DNA from: Anisakis pegreffii
Lineage: Eukaryota; Nematoda; Chromadorea; Rhabditida; Anisakidae
NCBI GenBank assembly: GCA_035041965.1
Contig: JAPYMA010003027.1
Span: 1-64,000 of the forward strand
Direction: 5' to 3'
DNA: 64,000 nucleotides
Below the pieces are notes generated by a model. The model was not told where the DNA came from and searched no databases. It saw only the letters and a program-made list of their open reading frames with translations. Of the stretch, positions 1 through 11,850 are shown piece by piece (positions within the stretch are counted from its first letter, which is position 1; the number at the start of each line of letters is the position of its first letter). A program made the translations under genes and the position numbers.

Positions 1-1185
1 ATCTCTCCATCTCGCATTTATTTCGTTTTTCCATCGTGTCTCGCAGAGCCCTAATATATCGCATTTTATTTGTTTTTTCTCCTCCATCAGGTGGTTCAAA
101 CCCGTCCACCCTGACAATGACCTGCAGTTGTAGGTACATATGGCCAGGGTTATTCTTCGCATTGTTTTAGCCACAGATGACGCCACCCCGCTGGCTAGGC
201 GGGCAGGCCTATTGCCCGTTACCCAGAGCGATCGGCAAACCGACCGCTTACACTCCTAACAATTTAGAATCAACAGTGTAGTGCATTCACTTTAATTTGA
301 ATAAACTCTCTTAAAAGAGGAGGTGTATTTTAGCGCTGCAGGATATTGAGTTGCTGGATTTTGCGCTGCAGGACATTGAGCTGCTGGATTTTGCGTTGTA
401 AGACCTTGTTGAAGACATCTGATTCCGTTTTTGTTAATGGAATTGGGACGAAGGCATTCTAAACTTGTTTTTAGAGTGTCAATGTGATGGGTGATTGCCA
501 TCTACGCTTCTTTTCAGGTTGCAGTTTTGATTTGAGACTTTCATTTGAGATTTGAGACTTTGTTCTTATTATTGTATATCTTTATTGTTATTACTGTTAT
601 TATGAATGAAACATTTGCTGCGATCCTACAGACATCCACATGCAAAATTTACAACAAAAAAGCTGCTCAAGCAGCAGCTAAATGTTAATCTTATTTATTA
701 GAAAAATAGTACGGTAGCAGAAGAGGGACAGACGTAGAGAATGACCGCCTACCCTCGAGGAACTGCTGTTCGGTGCTGTAGACTGGACCGGACCGCCCTT
801 AGCGCTAGTTTTGCTGCTGCTGGCTCACAGTTGAAGATTGAGCTAATGGCTTACAGTTGAGTAGTGTGAAATGGCGCCGCGCATAATGAAGGCGCTGTGA
901 TTAGAGGAGATGGACGGATGACCTTTGACCTGTGAGCCTGATCGATGACGTCATTGTTGTAGCTCCCCTCCCGGACCCCGGACCCCCGAACTTCGCACCC
1001 CAACCCGCCTCGTTCATGTGGGGTTTATTTCAGCTTCTGACATATTGTGATGTGTTTGTATAGATATAATAAAATGTATAGATTGAAAATATGTATTGAA
1101 AATTCTGTGTATATTTCGGAAAAAATTCATGTTATTCCGATAAAAATCAAGAAATTTGTTGGAATTTCAGTTTAAATCAGGCTAA
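1..1185. other. upstream region with short repeats, no gene recognised
   Basis: No coding exon was recognised. A direct repeat of about 30 bp, roughly 2.3 copies (about 333-400), contains the word GCTGCAGGA and gives a short open frame on the minus strand that looks incidental. Positions 152-209 match 7975-8031 in inverted orientation, so this part belongs to a dispersed repeat. The last 200 bases are AT-rich and lead to the carboxypeptidase start, so its promoter should lie here, but no specific element can be named. Confidence 0.5.
152..209 (+). repeat. dispersed repeat, copy 1 (inverted partner at 7975-8031)
   Basis: The stretch from ATTCTTCGCATT to GGGCAGGCC matches the reverse complement of 7975-8031 with scattered substitutions. 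The shared core reads GACGCCAC..GGTGGCT-like on both sides. No terminal inverted repeats or target duplications were found. The following words around 220-250, GATCGGCAA and ACCGACCG, recur in the pair at 11154-11389, so these may be parts of one repeat family. Confidence 0.6.
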
Positions 1186-4100
1186 ATGCTAGCGAGATGG
1201 CGTTTGGTTGGAGGCGCAGTGGTGATTTTGGTTTGGAGCGTTGCGGAATTGGTTTGCGGAACGGCGGGGCCGGTAAATGATTTCTTGAAAGACGACGAAA
1301 TCGATGCGCTGCCGGGTGCGGAACGTCTGAAAATCAATTTCCGCCATTTCTCAGGATTTTTCAAAGTATCCGAGACGCATTTCTTACACTACTGGTGAGT
1401 TCGGTTCTGCAAAAAAAAGTTATCTCCGACCCGTCGTTACCTAACCTCATATATCCTCACCTAGCCACCTGACCTTCGACCTTTCAACTTTAGCTTTTGA
1501 TCAGTGACCTGTGACCTTTGGCCTTCTTGAAGAGGGGGGGGGTGGTTACTCCTCTGGAAGAGCATTGGTATCGGATTGGATTTCAGGCTTTTGATTTCGC
1601 AATTCTGCGATTTCAGGTTTGTCGAATCGCAAGGAGATCCCCAGAAAGACCCTGTGATATTTTGGTTTAACGGCGGGCCAGGCTGTTCATCGTTGGATGG
1701 TCTGCTGCATGAGATGGGTCCATACCTGGTGAATGCAGACGGGAAAACACTTCGGGCGAATGAACACGCTTGGAATAAGGTATGATTATGATCAGGGCGT
1801 AGCACGTCATCCCAGGATTCCGGAATCGCGACTGACTTTTGAATTTTGACGTTAATCCCGATTCTGATCCCGGGATTGGGAAAATGCCCGGTCGAAATTT
1901 TCGGCAAACCCGGTAGAGGTTTTCATTTAAATGGTTTTTGCAGATGGCATCGGTGGTTTATATTGAGTCACCGGCTGGTGTCGGATTTTCATACGCGACA
2001 GACGGTAATATAACAACCAGTGATGATCAGGTAAATAAATGGTTGCCGAATGTCGGAATTTCAGCAGATATATAGATGCAAATGACGCTTTTTCTACTTT
2101 TTTCGAAGTTGTGTGGAACTGTGCAGCACCCGAATGTGTAGGTAGTGGATAGTGCGAGTGATAAGCTGATAAGCAGAAAAGTAGTACATTGAATTGAAAT
2201 CGTTCCTGTCACTCTCGAATTGTGAACTGATCAAATCATACTTCTTATCTTTCGCTTATCAGTGCCAACCGTTTGTGATTACTTTCAAAACTTTTGAAAG
2301 GAAATATAAACGGTTCCGAAATGCGAGTAAATGTAACACGTCCACTGAAACAACGTAGGTCAGAAAATGATGTATGACACCCAGAATTCACACCGATTCG
2401 TGTTCTGTCGTTCTTCTGTGTTGAATCACAACAACGTGATCGTTGCAGGAACTTGGCGATAATTTTATGAATACTTTTACGCATTGTTTGTTAAGCAATC
2501 ACAGACTTGTGACGGAATACGGCAATATTCAACTATATCGATAACGCAGTCACATGAATGAAGAACCAGTTTTTTTAGCCAAACAGATTCTGATTCGTTC
2601 ACATCTCAATATTTCTGGTATTTTTGGTATTCTTTTGTAGACTTCTCTGGAGAATTATGAAGCAGTGAAAGCATTTTTCACGAAGTACCCATCGTTCAGA
2701 AACCACTCGACCTATATTATGGGTGAGAGTTACGGAGGCGTCTATGTGCCCACGTTGATAGCTCGAATTATCGATGGAATGAAAGAGTTCCAGATCAACT
2801 TGAAGGTTCCATTTTTTTGTTTTGTTGTCATTGTTTTTGTTGTTTTTGCTGTTGTTATTGTAATTTTTCGAGTGGTTACTGTATTGCTACTGTAACCACT
2901 ATTGCTACTGTCAGTTTTGTTAAACCTGTTATTATCCGGACTATGATTCTTTTGGTGGTTACTGTATTTTATGGTGGTCACTATATTATTACTGTACATA
3001 TGATCGATTACTATCATTGTAGGGAATGGCTGTGGGCAATGGCGAAGTGAACAAGGGTTTGAGAATTGATACGTCAGTACGGTACGCTTATGGCCATGGA
3101 ATAGTCGACGAGAGAACATGGATCAAACTGCAGAATCAGTGCTGTCACGGCTGTATTGAAACCTGTGATTTGTCTCAAATGACCGGGCACTGTGCTGAAC
3201 TGGTACTGTTTTTGCTACTGTATTATAGTACATGATTTTGTAAATCTATTGTACAAGATACTGTATGAGCTAGTACAATCAACAATACCAGTATTGTAAG
3301 CGAAAACAGTATCGGTACAAAATTATGATAAGAAATACCGATCAGCGCCAAATTGAAGATACGGTAGTAGAACTGTATGAGTTACGGTATTACGCTAAGT
3401 GAGAGTACAGTATGAGTTACTGTGCGAAATACCGTAACTGTACAGTATACGAGAGCGCTTCTGTGGGATTGATATGACGGTTTGTGGTGATTTCAAAGTA
3501 GTTTCAAGTCTTTTCAGATTGACGGTATCTTTCGAGTATTTTGGGATGGTGGTCTTAATCCATACGATCTGTATCGTGACTGTTATGTAAGCCCGCTGAT
3601 TGTCGGCAGCAGGTCGTCAACGCTACAAAGAGGGCTCCTGCCACCAAAAGTCATGGTATCCGACAATGTCGAAACACATAAAGCGATGTTGCTGGCAGAT
3701 GCTGGTGCTACCAATTACACTCGTCTACACAATATGACGAGCAAGAAGGTCAGTGACACAGTACAAAATTACTGAATGAAATGCTGTAACAATACAATGT
3801 AAGATACTGCAAGATGCACCGTAACAGCATAAATATAGGCATAAAAGCTGTAAGAATACAGTAGAATACCATAAAAATACAGTAACATTGTTTCAGTTCG
3901 GTCCTCCGATTGGTGATAGACCGTGTTTGAATGATTCAGATGTGTTGGTTTACATGAACAACGAAAAAGTTCGTGAGGCGTTGCACATACCGTCTAATCT
4001 TGGTAAATGGGAGATCTGCAGTGTTCCGGTTAGTGAAAATATTGAACAAATGCAATAATAATATTCAAGATGTAATATAGTAATATTTAGTTATACACTT

Positions 4101-6181
4101 TAAAGATAATGAAAAATAAGCCAGCCAGCCAAATTTTCAATTAGTTCAAAAAGGCGAATTCGCAACTTTCGTGCCACTACCCAAAAATCATTTGAATGGA
4201 ATGTTGCAACTGTCTTCTTGTTTAGAAAAAATTGTGAAAGGGAGCCCTTGAGAGCACATCATCTAAATTTCAAATGGCAGTGATTCGGTCGAGATTTTTG
4301 GTCAGAGATTGTGAAATGTAGCCCTTGAGCAGGAATTGATTGGTTCTATCGTGAAATTCACGGCAATGATATTCTAGTTCCGGTTTGAGATAGATTTTGG
4401 GATACGTAAGACACTGAGGCAAGTTCGTATGCATTCGTGTGCAGCTGGGTTTAATTAGTAACAATCAACAACAATGAGGAAAAACACAAAGCAATAATTC
4501 GCAAGCACTTCAACAACAAATAAAAACAAAAGAATAACTTCACTCAATTCAAGTCAGCCAAACAACAACTCAAACCAAACACTGATAAATTCAACACCTA
4601 ATACTACACTATTACGATTTTACAATATTCAAATGAAATGCACCAACCAGTTGCGGTCGTATTGTGAATCTGCGAACGGTTGATGACGATTTGTTGAGTG
4701 CACTCACGCGTAATGTTGTACGTTATATCTGATGATTTGTCGTTATAGAGTCGTAAATCGTTGGATAGTATAGTAGGATTTAATAGTTCCGAGGAATCTG
4801 TTAGAAGATATTAATGTCTCGTCTTCGTTAGAGGTATCTGAAATTATATTGAAAATAACTACTGAACAGATGAATTCCAAATGACTCAAATAGAGTGATA
4901 CAATAGCACGCCAATTCCAATCTCAAGTCCGAGGTGATCTTTGCTTTCTGAATATTCAAAAAATATTCAACCCAAATTGTTATCATCTTCAGTTGACATC
5001 CAAATTTACGTGTCACCTCAAACATGGGTAATTGAACCAAGTTAGATTGATTATTCAAGAACGCAACTTAACAATGTCACTGACATTCGTAACCATCGCA
5101 TACGCGAGCCTGACTATTAGAATACTAGATTCTAGTTGATGATAAGCTCGAGTGAAGAAGTCACATCCAATATGATGAATCGAAATTATGATTAATAGTG
5201 AAGACAACAATCAAGGACGATCAATTCACAACAAGTAGCTTCTGGAGGAATTATGAGGACGAATTATGAGGAAACAACTGTTGACAACAATTTTTGACGA
5301 ATAACTACCGCATGCGATACATATTTAGTCATGACTGATAACTAATGACGCATTAAGGAGACAATTTGAGAGAATGGCGTTTTGCCAAATGCAGTAAGAT
5401 GACTGTTCAAATATGTCACATAATGCCAGATGCAGCGCTGCTTCGCGATTTCCGCGATAGCTTCCCAGATCTTGGGCAGGTGAGTTTCACCGAGGATTCG
5501 GGTAAAAAATGTTGACCAAGACTTGAGCCTTAACACGAGAGCCTTTATTCGTCTTACGGTGTGGAACGTGGTACAAGTTATTTAAAAGCTTGAGGTTCCC
5601 AACCTCTCCCACCTAAAGGATTCTGTGATAAGACCCTCTCACGCGAAGAAACTTCGAAAATTTTTTTATCAGAAACAATACGAAAAGACCCCCAAAATTC
5701 AAAGTTTTCGATTTCAGGTCACGCTAGCTTATCAGAAACAATACGATGACATGACGAAGTTCATCCAGAAAATCATCAAGGCCAATGTGGCAGTGATGCT
5801 GTATTATGGGGATACGGATGTGTCTTGCAATTTCTTGATGGGTCAAAAATTTGCGGCTAACCTGAAATTGAAGGTACCACTGAAATAATTTTCAAAAATT
5901 CAAGAAGCCTCTGATTAGAATGATCTATAAACATTGACCTCGGGTGACGTTTGACAACAGTATGACCTTTAACCTCTGATAAAACTGAACATTTGGAAAA
6001 TTTTTAGCGAAAACTGGACAGAACGCCGTATAAGTTCGAGCATCAGATCGCCGGCTTCAAGACTCTGTACGAGGGTCTAACATTCTTGACAGTTCGAGGT
6101 GCTGGACATTTCGCACCCAAATGTCATGCACCCCAAATGTACTATGTGATACAGCAATTCATTCTGAATCAGTCGATCTGA
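1186..6181 (+). CDS. serine carboxypeptidase, cathepsin A / S10 family
   Basis: This is a lysosomal or secreted alpha/beta-hydrolase exopeptidase that removes C-terminal residues at acid pH. Nine exons join in phase: 1186-1394, 1617-1779, 1944-2030, 2641-2805, 3023-3202, 3518-3748, 3897-4028, 5718-5873 and 6008-6181, giving 1,497 nt and 498 aa, normal for S10. All junctions are GT-AG. Residues about 8-25 form a hydrophobic signal peptide. [10 protein letters not shown] (oxyanion region) spans exon 2. GESYGG supplies the catalytic Ser183. YYGDTD in exon 8 carries the catalytic Asp (421 or 423) and GAGHFAP carries His475. Cysteine-rich [10 protein letters not shown] in exon 5 fits the cap region. 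Intron 7 is 1.7 kb and carries a dispersed repeat; introns 4 to 6 are rich in TACTGTA-like words. The gene looks intact. Family assignment is secure; the exact paralogue is not. Confidence 0.95.
3203..3517. repeat. intron 5 cluster of TACTGTA/TACAGTA words
   Basis: This intron of the carboxypeptidase gene contains many copies of near-palindromic words such as TACTGTA, TACAGTA, TACGGTA and ATACCGTAA. The same words occur in intron 4 (about 2870-3000) and intron 6 (3749-3896). They are not a strict tandem array because spacing varies. Exons in between lack them. They may be remnants of an intron-associated dispersed repeat. Confidence 0.55.
5495..5571 (+). repeat. 77-bp dispersed repeat, copy in carboxypeptidase intron 7
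   Basis: The 77 bases starting GATTCGGGTAA and ending near ACGTGG match 6804-6880 with about ten differences and the same length. One copy lies inside intron 7 and the other about 0.6 kb past the stop codon. Neither flank shows an obvious target duplication. It may be a fragment of a longer transposon or LTR. Confidence 0.7.
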
Positions 6182-7534
6182 AACATGACAAATTTGAAAT
6201 TGTATTTGATCTGATCTGATGTGTAATTTGTTTTTGTGGTTGTTCACTGGTTGATCGGAAAAATGGCAAAAAATTGTTCCATTTTTCCTCTTTTTCTGGT
6301 ATTTCTATCTCCACTTCTCTTATTTTCCTGTACTCTATTACTATTTTTCATTTTCATTTTGCCATTTCTTCAACTCTCTGTTTTGAGGATGTCAATGTGT
6401 TCTTTTTAAACCGTATTCGCGCTGGTCGGTGGAGTCACCTTCTTTGGAGCTATTTATGTGAGAGAAGAAGACTGGTAGATTGAATTGTTGTTATATGTTA
6501 TTATTGTTTTTGTTATATTATTATTCATTATTGTTATCAGTATCTTTGTAATTTGATTAAGATGAATCGTATTAACGGGCTACTCTATTCATATTAACCC
6601 CGTGGATGGTATTGCTTCGCTGTCTTGTTGTGTCTACTCAGTGATGTTTTATGCGTTGTTTCAGAATCTGTCTAATAATGCCTCGTCATCATGTTTTCCT
6701 GGTTTTTTCATTGTTTTCGTCCCGGTCTGTAGCATATTCTTTGTATTTTCATCTACTTTTTTATCTGTGTTACCTCCTGTTTTTGCCTGATAATATAATA
6801 TAAGATTCGGGTAAGAAACGTTGACCAAGGCTTGAGCCTTAAGACGACAGCCTTTATTCGTCTTGCGATGTGGGACGTGGTGATGTTTTTTAGTTCGGCA
6901 TGATGATGTAATTGTGCAAATTTTAATGAGAAAATGGTGTAATTGCACAAATTTTAATGAGACAATGAAAAATTTTTCGTAAAAGTCACATTAATGATGA
7001 ATAAAGTTACAATTAGAGGAATTTGAATGAGAGCGAATGGGTCGCTCAGCTGAAGTGAATCAAAACGACTTACGATTAATTCTGTGAATACAGCTGATAA
7101 AATTGAACTTTCAATGAGACTTCAAGACTTCAATAGATATTTTATGAAATGATTACGTATATAAGTGAATCTATCATCAATGTCTATGATCAACAACATC
7201 CACATCTGCTCATGATCCATACAAACAAATGCGCATGACATGATCCATTTGCTATGTTACGTTATGCAAATGTTATTTTCAGTTTTGGAAATTTTCGTAT
7301 GAGTAACCATTTGATCCCACATCCCTATAATCTTCATTCATATTCTGTTGTAAAAGTTTTTTATGGAATGTTCATTTCCGATTCATGTGTTGCACTCTGT
7401 GCTGCTTGCAAGTTCTTTACAGTCCTATTTGATTCAGATAATACGGCTGACTTGTCTTGATCCTCGTTTCTATTTATGCTCGAGATGTCAGGCTAATATC
7501 CAGAGATGAGCAGTAGCACGTTTTTCCACTATTC
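6182..7534. other. no gene recognised
   Basis: This is AT-rich sequence between the carboxypeptidase stop and the MITE at 7543. Short open frames are present but lack exon context or family signature. It contains the 77-bp repeat at 6804-6880. Confidence 0.5.
6804..6880 (+). repeat. 77-bp dispersed repeat, copy downstream of carboxypeptidase
   Basis: This is the second copy of the repeat at 5495-5571, again containing CCTTTATTCGTCTT. About 20 bases further on, a short phrase (GTGCAAATTTTAATGAGA-like) appears twice in a row at about 6912-6962. Confidence 0.7.
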
Positions 7535-7542
7535 CGCTACAT

Positions 7543-7759
7543 CATGGTTTCTCAACCTGGGGTCCACGCACCCCCTGGGGGTCAGAGACGGCATGCCAGA
7601 GGGTTCGAGAGATGGTGGGGTGGGAGGAGTGCGAGAGTGGGTGCGATGAGAGGGGGTGAATGAGGAGTGCTGGAAGGTGTGCGAGGCGAGATAAGGGGTA
7701 CGAAGACACCTTAAAATTTTCTAGGAGGTCCACGGAGCAAAAAAGGTTGAGAACCACTG
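7543..7759. mobile_element. hAT-type MITE, 217 bp
   Basis: The element ends in imperfect inverted repeats. The left end reads CATGGTTTCTCAACCTGGGG and the right end, reversed, reads CAGTGGTTCTCAACC, the terminal sequence widely seen in Charlie-like hAT elements. It is flanked by an exact 8-bp target duplication, CGCTACAT, at 7535-7542 and 7760-7767. The interior is G-rich on the plus strand and has no coding capacity, so mobilisation would need a transposase in trans. Confidence 0.88.
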
Positions 7760-7767
7760 CGCTACAT

Positions 7768-9597
7768 TTCTTAGGCTGATATCGAGGTCTACCTTATTTT
7801 TTAAAACCGTTGTCAATAATTATCATAATATTTCTGTATTTTTTGCCGATGGCTATGGGCGATCGGCAAAATGTTTGTTGTAGTTAGGATTGTTTACTGG
7901 ATTGGTAATCGGCTGCGTTTAATCATGTACGGCGAATAATTGATTGCTCAGTTGGTGAGTAGTTTTGCTCGGTTGGCCTGTCCACGTAGCCACCGGAGTG
8001 GCGTCAACTGAGGCTAAATCAATGCGAAGAGAAACTTATTGTTGCCAGTAACGTCACAAACGTTTGATAGCCTGAACAACCTAATAATGTTGTTGTATTT
8101 CGAAATACTCTATGCAAGAAATATGTTTGTATCATAAATCATTCCTATTTCTATCGATATCGAAGAGTCTTCTATCCACAACAATCAACAACCAGATTGC
8201 ATGTGAAGGGTCCTGGTGGGGTAATAAACTGTCATGTCACAAAACTATTAAAATAATGAACGAGTGGAAGATTTTCAAAGATATTGACATGTGCGAGACA
8301 AGCTCATGAAGTATTGGTCAGCCAATTGTTGAGGAATCAGTTGCGGTTCCAATTGAATGTTTTCTTTTCCATACGTTCTAAACTTTAGAAGCAGTCGGCT
8401 GGTTCAAGCTACCGGCGAAAATTTGCGCAAAGAAAAATTAAGTGGTCTGGGACGAATTAATTGATTTCTCATACATTGCAATTTCGTGCATTTTCATGCA
8501 TTACGTGAAAGAAGGCATCGCGACTGAAATCGAATGCGATCATTTTCAAACAGAGACGTCTGCATGCTTGCAAATATACGAATCAGAATTGCTTTCAAGG
8601 AAAAATTATTGATTACCGTCTATTAATTTTGAGAATTCCCAACGAGGTTTGGATGTTTACTCAACAGAGCGTGATGGCTTCGGTACATTCTTCAAATTAA
8701 TATGAGATACAAATTGTATGCTCTGCAAATCATGATATTGAATCATCGAATACCGATTCAATAATTTTAGAATACAATTCGATTGCTGAAAACACGTCCA
8801 TATATGGCAGACATTGCCATGCACACAATTGGTGGATTAATACATGCAAAACAATGATAGGAATTATGATCCATTTCTAATAGTGCAAATCGAAACGAAA
8901 GCGTTGGCACCGAATTGACATCAGTTGACATAAATTAGTTTATTCGACAGCACCCATAAAATAACAATTTGCAGACTGCTGGCGATTCTGAACCATCGCA
9001 GGAAAGTGTTCAGTATCATTATCGACACCAGTTTAATATCAGCAAAACCTCACTTGGAAGCAGAGTTGAAACAATAAAAAAGAGACTGATCCATCAATGA
9101 AAGTCGATAATGACTTTTGGGATTCATGACAGATCTACCTGCCTTTCATTCAAACGCTATCTAACATAACGTCAACGATTCGGTCTTGTAGTTTTTTATC
9201 GTTTGGTGTGTTTCATATTTTATTTTTTTCCAAAGATGGGCAGCAACGCGCCACATAGCAGCATTTTATGGCGATAGCTTCCGAATTATTTTTTTGCGAA
9301 CGACAGCGCTTCAACGGATTATTTCCGCTATGTTTTGCTATCCATTCGTCTTCAAGTGAATGTACATTCCTCGCATCACCAAGGTATGTAAATATAAATT
9401 CACGCTATAACATTGCACTAAATTCGAATGTGTCATACTCTTTCGAACGGTTAGAAGTTGAGTATTCAATCATACCTCAACTGTTTGATATGAGTGCACC
9501 ACTAGCATTCCGTCTGAGTTTAATAAGCTACGTGGCTTCGAATAAGTTGAGTTGCAGTGCTATGATGCTTTCTTCTCTTTTGTTCTCGCTGTGAGAG
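7768..9597. other. no gene recognised
   Basis: This AT-rich stretch has no convincing exon on either strand. It contains the inverted dispersed repeat at 7975-8031. The 108-aa open frame at 9268-9594 matches no family I recognise. Confidence 0.5.
7975..8031 (-). repeat. dispersed repeat, copy 2 (inverted relative to 152-209)
   Basis: The reverse complement of this stretch matches 152-209 over its length, including a GACGCCAC core and a TTCGCATTG end. See the partner entry. Confidence 0.6.
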
Positions 9598-9605
9598 GAC
9601 GTGAT

Positions 9606-10657
9606 TAGGGTTTGTAAAATCCCGACGATTTTTCAATCCCGGGATCGGGATTTAATCCCGGGATCGAGTTTTGATCCCGGGATAATCCCGGGATTGAACA
9701 ATTATTGAAATATCGATGCGGGACATGTTTAAACACCTTTTTTCGAACCATTATTTCAAAATTCAAATGATATAATTCATGTTTCAGAAATTTCAGAAAT
9801 TTTTCATGTTTCAGAAAAAAAATTTCAGAAAAAAATTTTCCGTTTCAGAAATTTCGATCTTTTACGGAAGAAATGCACCGCATGAATTATATCATTTGAA
9901 TTTTGAAATAATTAAAAGTTTATCCATAAAGGTTAAAAAAACATCCGCAATGTATTTTCACCGAACCATCAAGCACTTACATATTTGATAACTGCGATCA
10001 AAAATCATGCAAATGTACTTGATATTCAAGCTTAAGATCCTTTTGAATGGAACAACTTTGCTCACTTCGGCAATGAACTCTCACTATGAGTGAACTCAGT
10101 GAAAATTTATGTACCTTTTCATCGGATGAAAACGTTTCCAAATAGCGAAGTAAAAAGACTTGCAGTCTTTGGAACATGAAGTTGAATTAACAGACGGAAT
10201 ATTGAAGCCGAACAAATCTTGTGGGATGGAAGAACTCAAAATTTCATTGAACTTTGTTGTTCTTGGTTTTTATTAGAAAATGTGATTATTTCTGCTAGTG
10301 TACTTAGAAAGCATCCAGATGAGCGTGATATAAACCAATGAAGAGCAGAATAATCAGTTGAATATTCAATGAAATGTTACGTAAAATTTCATCGAGCTGT
10401 CGTTGATCATGTCATTCGTCCAAATTGCATCTATTTCCTTAGCTGTTCATCAATGATAGAGGGCAAACAGCAAAAATGACTGCATATGAATGAGATGGGA
10501 ATGATTAAGGCTTGCTTCAAGATGAACATACTATCAAAATTCACGCAAATTGACCTGTTTTATCAAATCCCGAAATCCCGGGATTTTTCAAAACTGAAAT
10601 CCCGGGATCGGGATCAGAACTGTAATCTCGTGATCCCAGGATCCCGTGCAAACCCTA
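9606..10657. mobile_element. non-autonomous hAT element, copy 1 (1,052 bp)
   Basis: The termini are inverted repeats TAGGGTTTGTAAAATCCCG and, at the right, GATCCCGTGCAAACCCTA. The exact 8-bp duplication GACGTGAT flanks it (9598-9605 and 10658-10665). Subterminal regions at both ends carry several copies of the palindrome ATCCCGGGAT, plausible transposase-binding sites. No transposase reading frame is present. Related copies lie at 42999-44116 and 59771-60987. The exact duplication implies a fairly recent insertion. Confidence 0.93.
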
Positions 10658-10665
10658 GACGTGAT

Positions 10666-11850
10666 TGATGTTTATCTGTTATCGTTTCTTCTGGATCTAA
10701 CAGCAAAAATCAATTTGATGGTAGTTGATTTATGAAATTGAATATGGTTTGGAAATTGTTGGAGAACTTATCATTATCTGCAAACACGAAGCGTACTGAA
10801 TTTGGAATAAGGCGACTTTTGTAAGGATAAGAAAATGAAGAGAACCTTGAGGAACACCACTGCTAATGTATTCTGACGAACTGGATGAACCAGTAATTTG
10901 GAGTGATTGAAAACGGTCCCTAGGAAAGTCACGGATTCAATTGGTCAAACAACCTCGTGTGCCAATATGCTTGTAATTTTAAGTTTTTTTGGGTATGGAC
11001 ACCGAATCAAACGCTTTTTTAGAATCGAAATATGTAATGTTGACGTAGCCTGACGGGCCTCTTCCTCAAATTCTGTCGACTGTGCTTCTGAGAGCAATGA
11101 GCTTGCACTGAACGTGCAAATTCATACGACGACTGTATCTGAACTCATGCACCGGGCCACAGGCTGCTGGTGAGTGGGAAAATTGCAATTGATCAACTTC
11201 CCAACCCAGTCGTCCAGTCGCTACACGACCGCTCACCGCCAATGACTGACGAACTATTATACTAACCTCGAAGGTTTGGGCCTACTCTCACGCCTCGGCC
11301 CGAAGGGTGCTGGTGCATAGGAAAATTGCAATGGGTCATTTTTCCAGAGCAATCGGCAACCGACCGTTCACTGCGACTGATCGACAACTAAAATCCCTCT
11401 GCTAATATGTACTGAATTCGTTTATGCGTAAGAATTATCTTTTCGGAAACTGTGTACGGAAAGGTTTTAAATTCTGAATTCTTCATACTACATTACAGTG
11501 TAAGATTCATTTTAAGTAGCATATTGTCAGTGATTAAGTGATAATAAATGCCCCAAAGTGCATCTTTCCCCAGAATCTCAACAGAAAACCATCACTAAGG
11601 AATTTTTACTTCATAAAGGACATAATCTTAAAACATATTATCGAATCATACAGCCAATGAAAGAAAATGAAAGGAATGTAAACGAAACGTTTGAGCAACA
11701 GTGATAAACAAAGAAATCTGTTTTAAATACAAATTGAAATAAATCCATCGGAGAATGAACCAAAATTCTCTCATCGATAGAGAATACTTATTGTTACAAA
11801 TTTTAATCGCAGCAATTCCAGAAGCTATCTACTCCACTTTCAGCTTCACT
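10666..11850. other. no gene recognised; contains a degenerate direct repeat pair
   Basis: This is the stretch between the hAT copy and the cathepsin stop codon. Only the repeat pair at 11154-11389 stands out. Minus-strand 3' UTR of the cathepsin gene is expected near 11700-11850, but no clear polyadenylation site was chosen. Confidence 0.5.
11154..11389 (+). repeat. two degenerate direct copies of a ~100-bp repeat
   Basis: The stretches 11154-11254 and 11297-11389 align along their length. Both start with GGCC, share GCTGGTG and GGAAAATTGCAAT, and end in CGACCG-like then GAC(G)AAC words. The words CGATCGGCAA and ACCGACCG also occur at about 228-246. It looks like an old dispersed repeat family of unknown class. 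Confidence 0.55.

Noticed and set aside
90..110. GGTTCAAACCC as a tRNA or SINE B box
   Set aside because: No A box at the right distance and no cloverleaf could be drawn around it.
1840..1890. GATCCCGGGATT in carboxypeptidase intron 2 as a fourth hAT copy
   Set aside because: Only the short palindrome is shared. TAGGGTTTG termini and an 8-bp duplication are absent.
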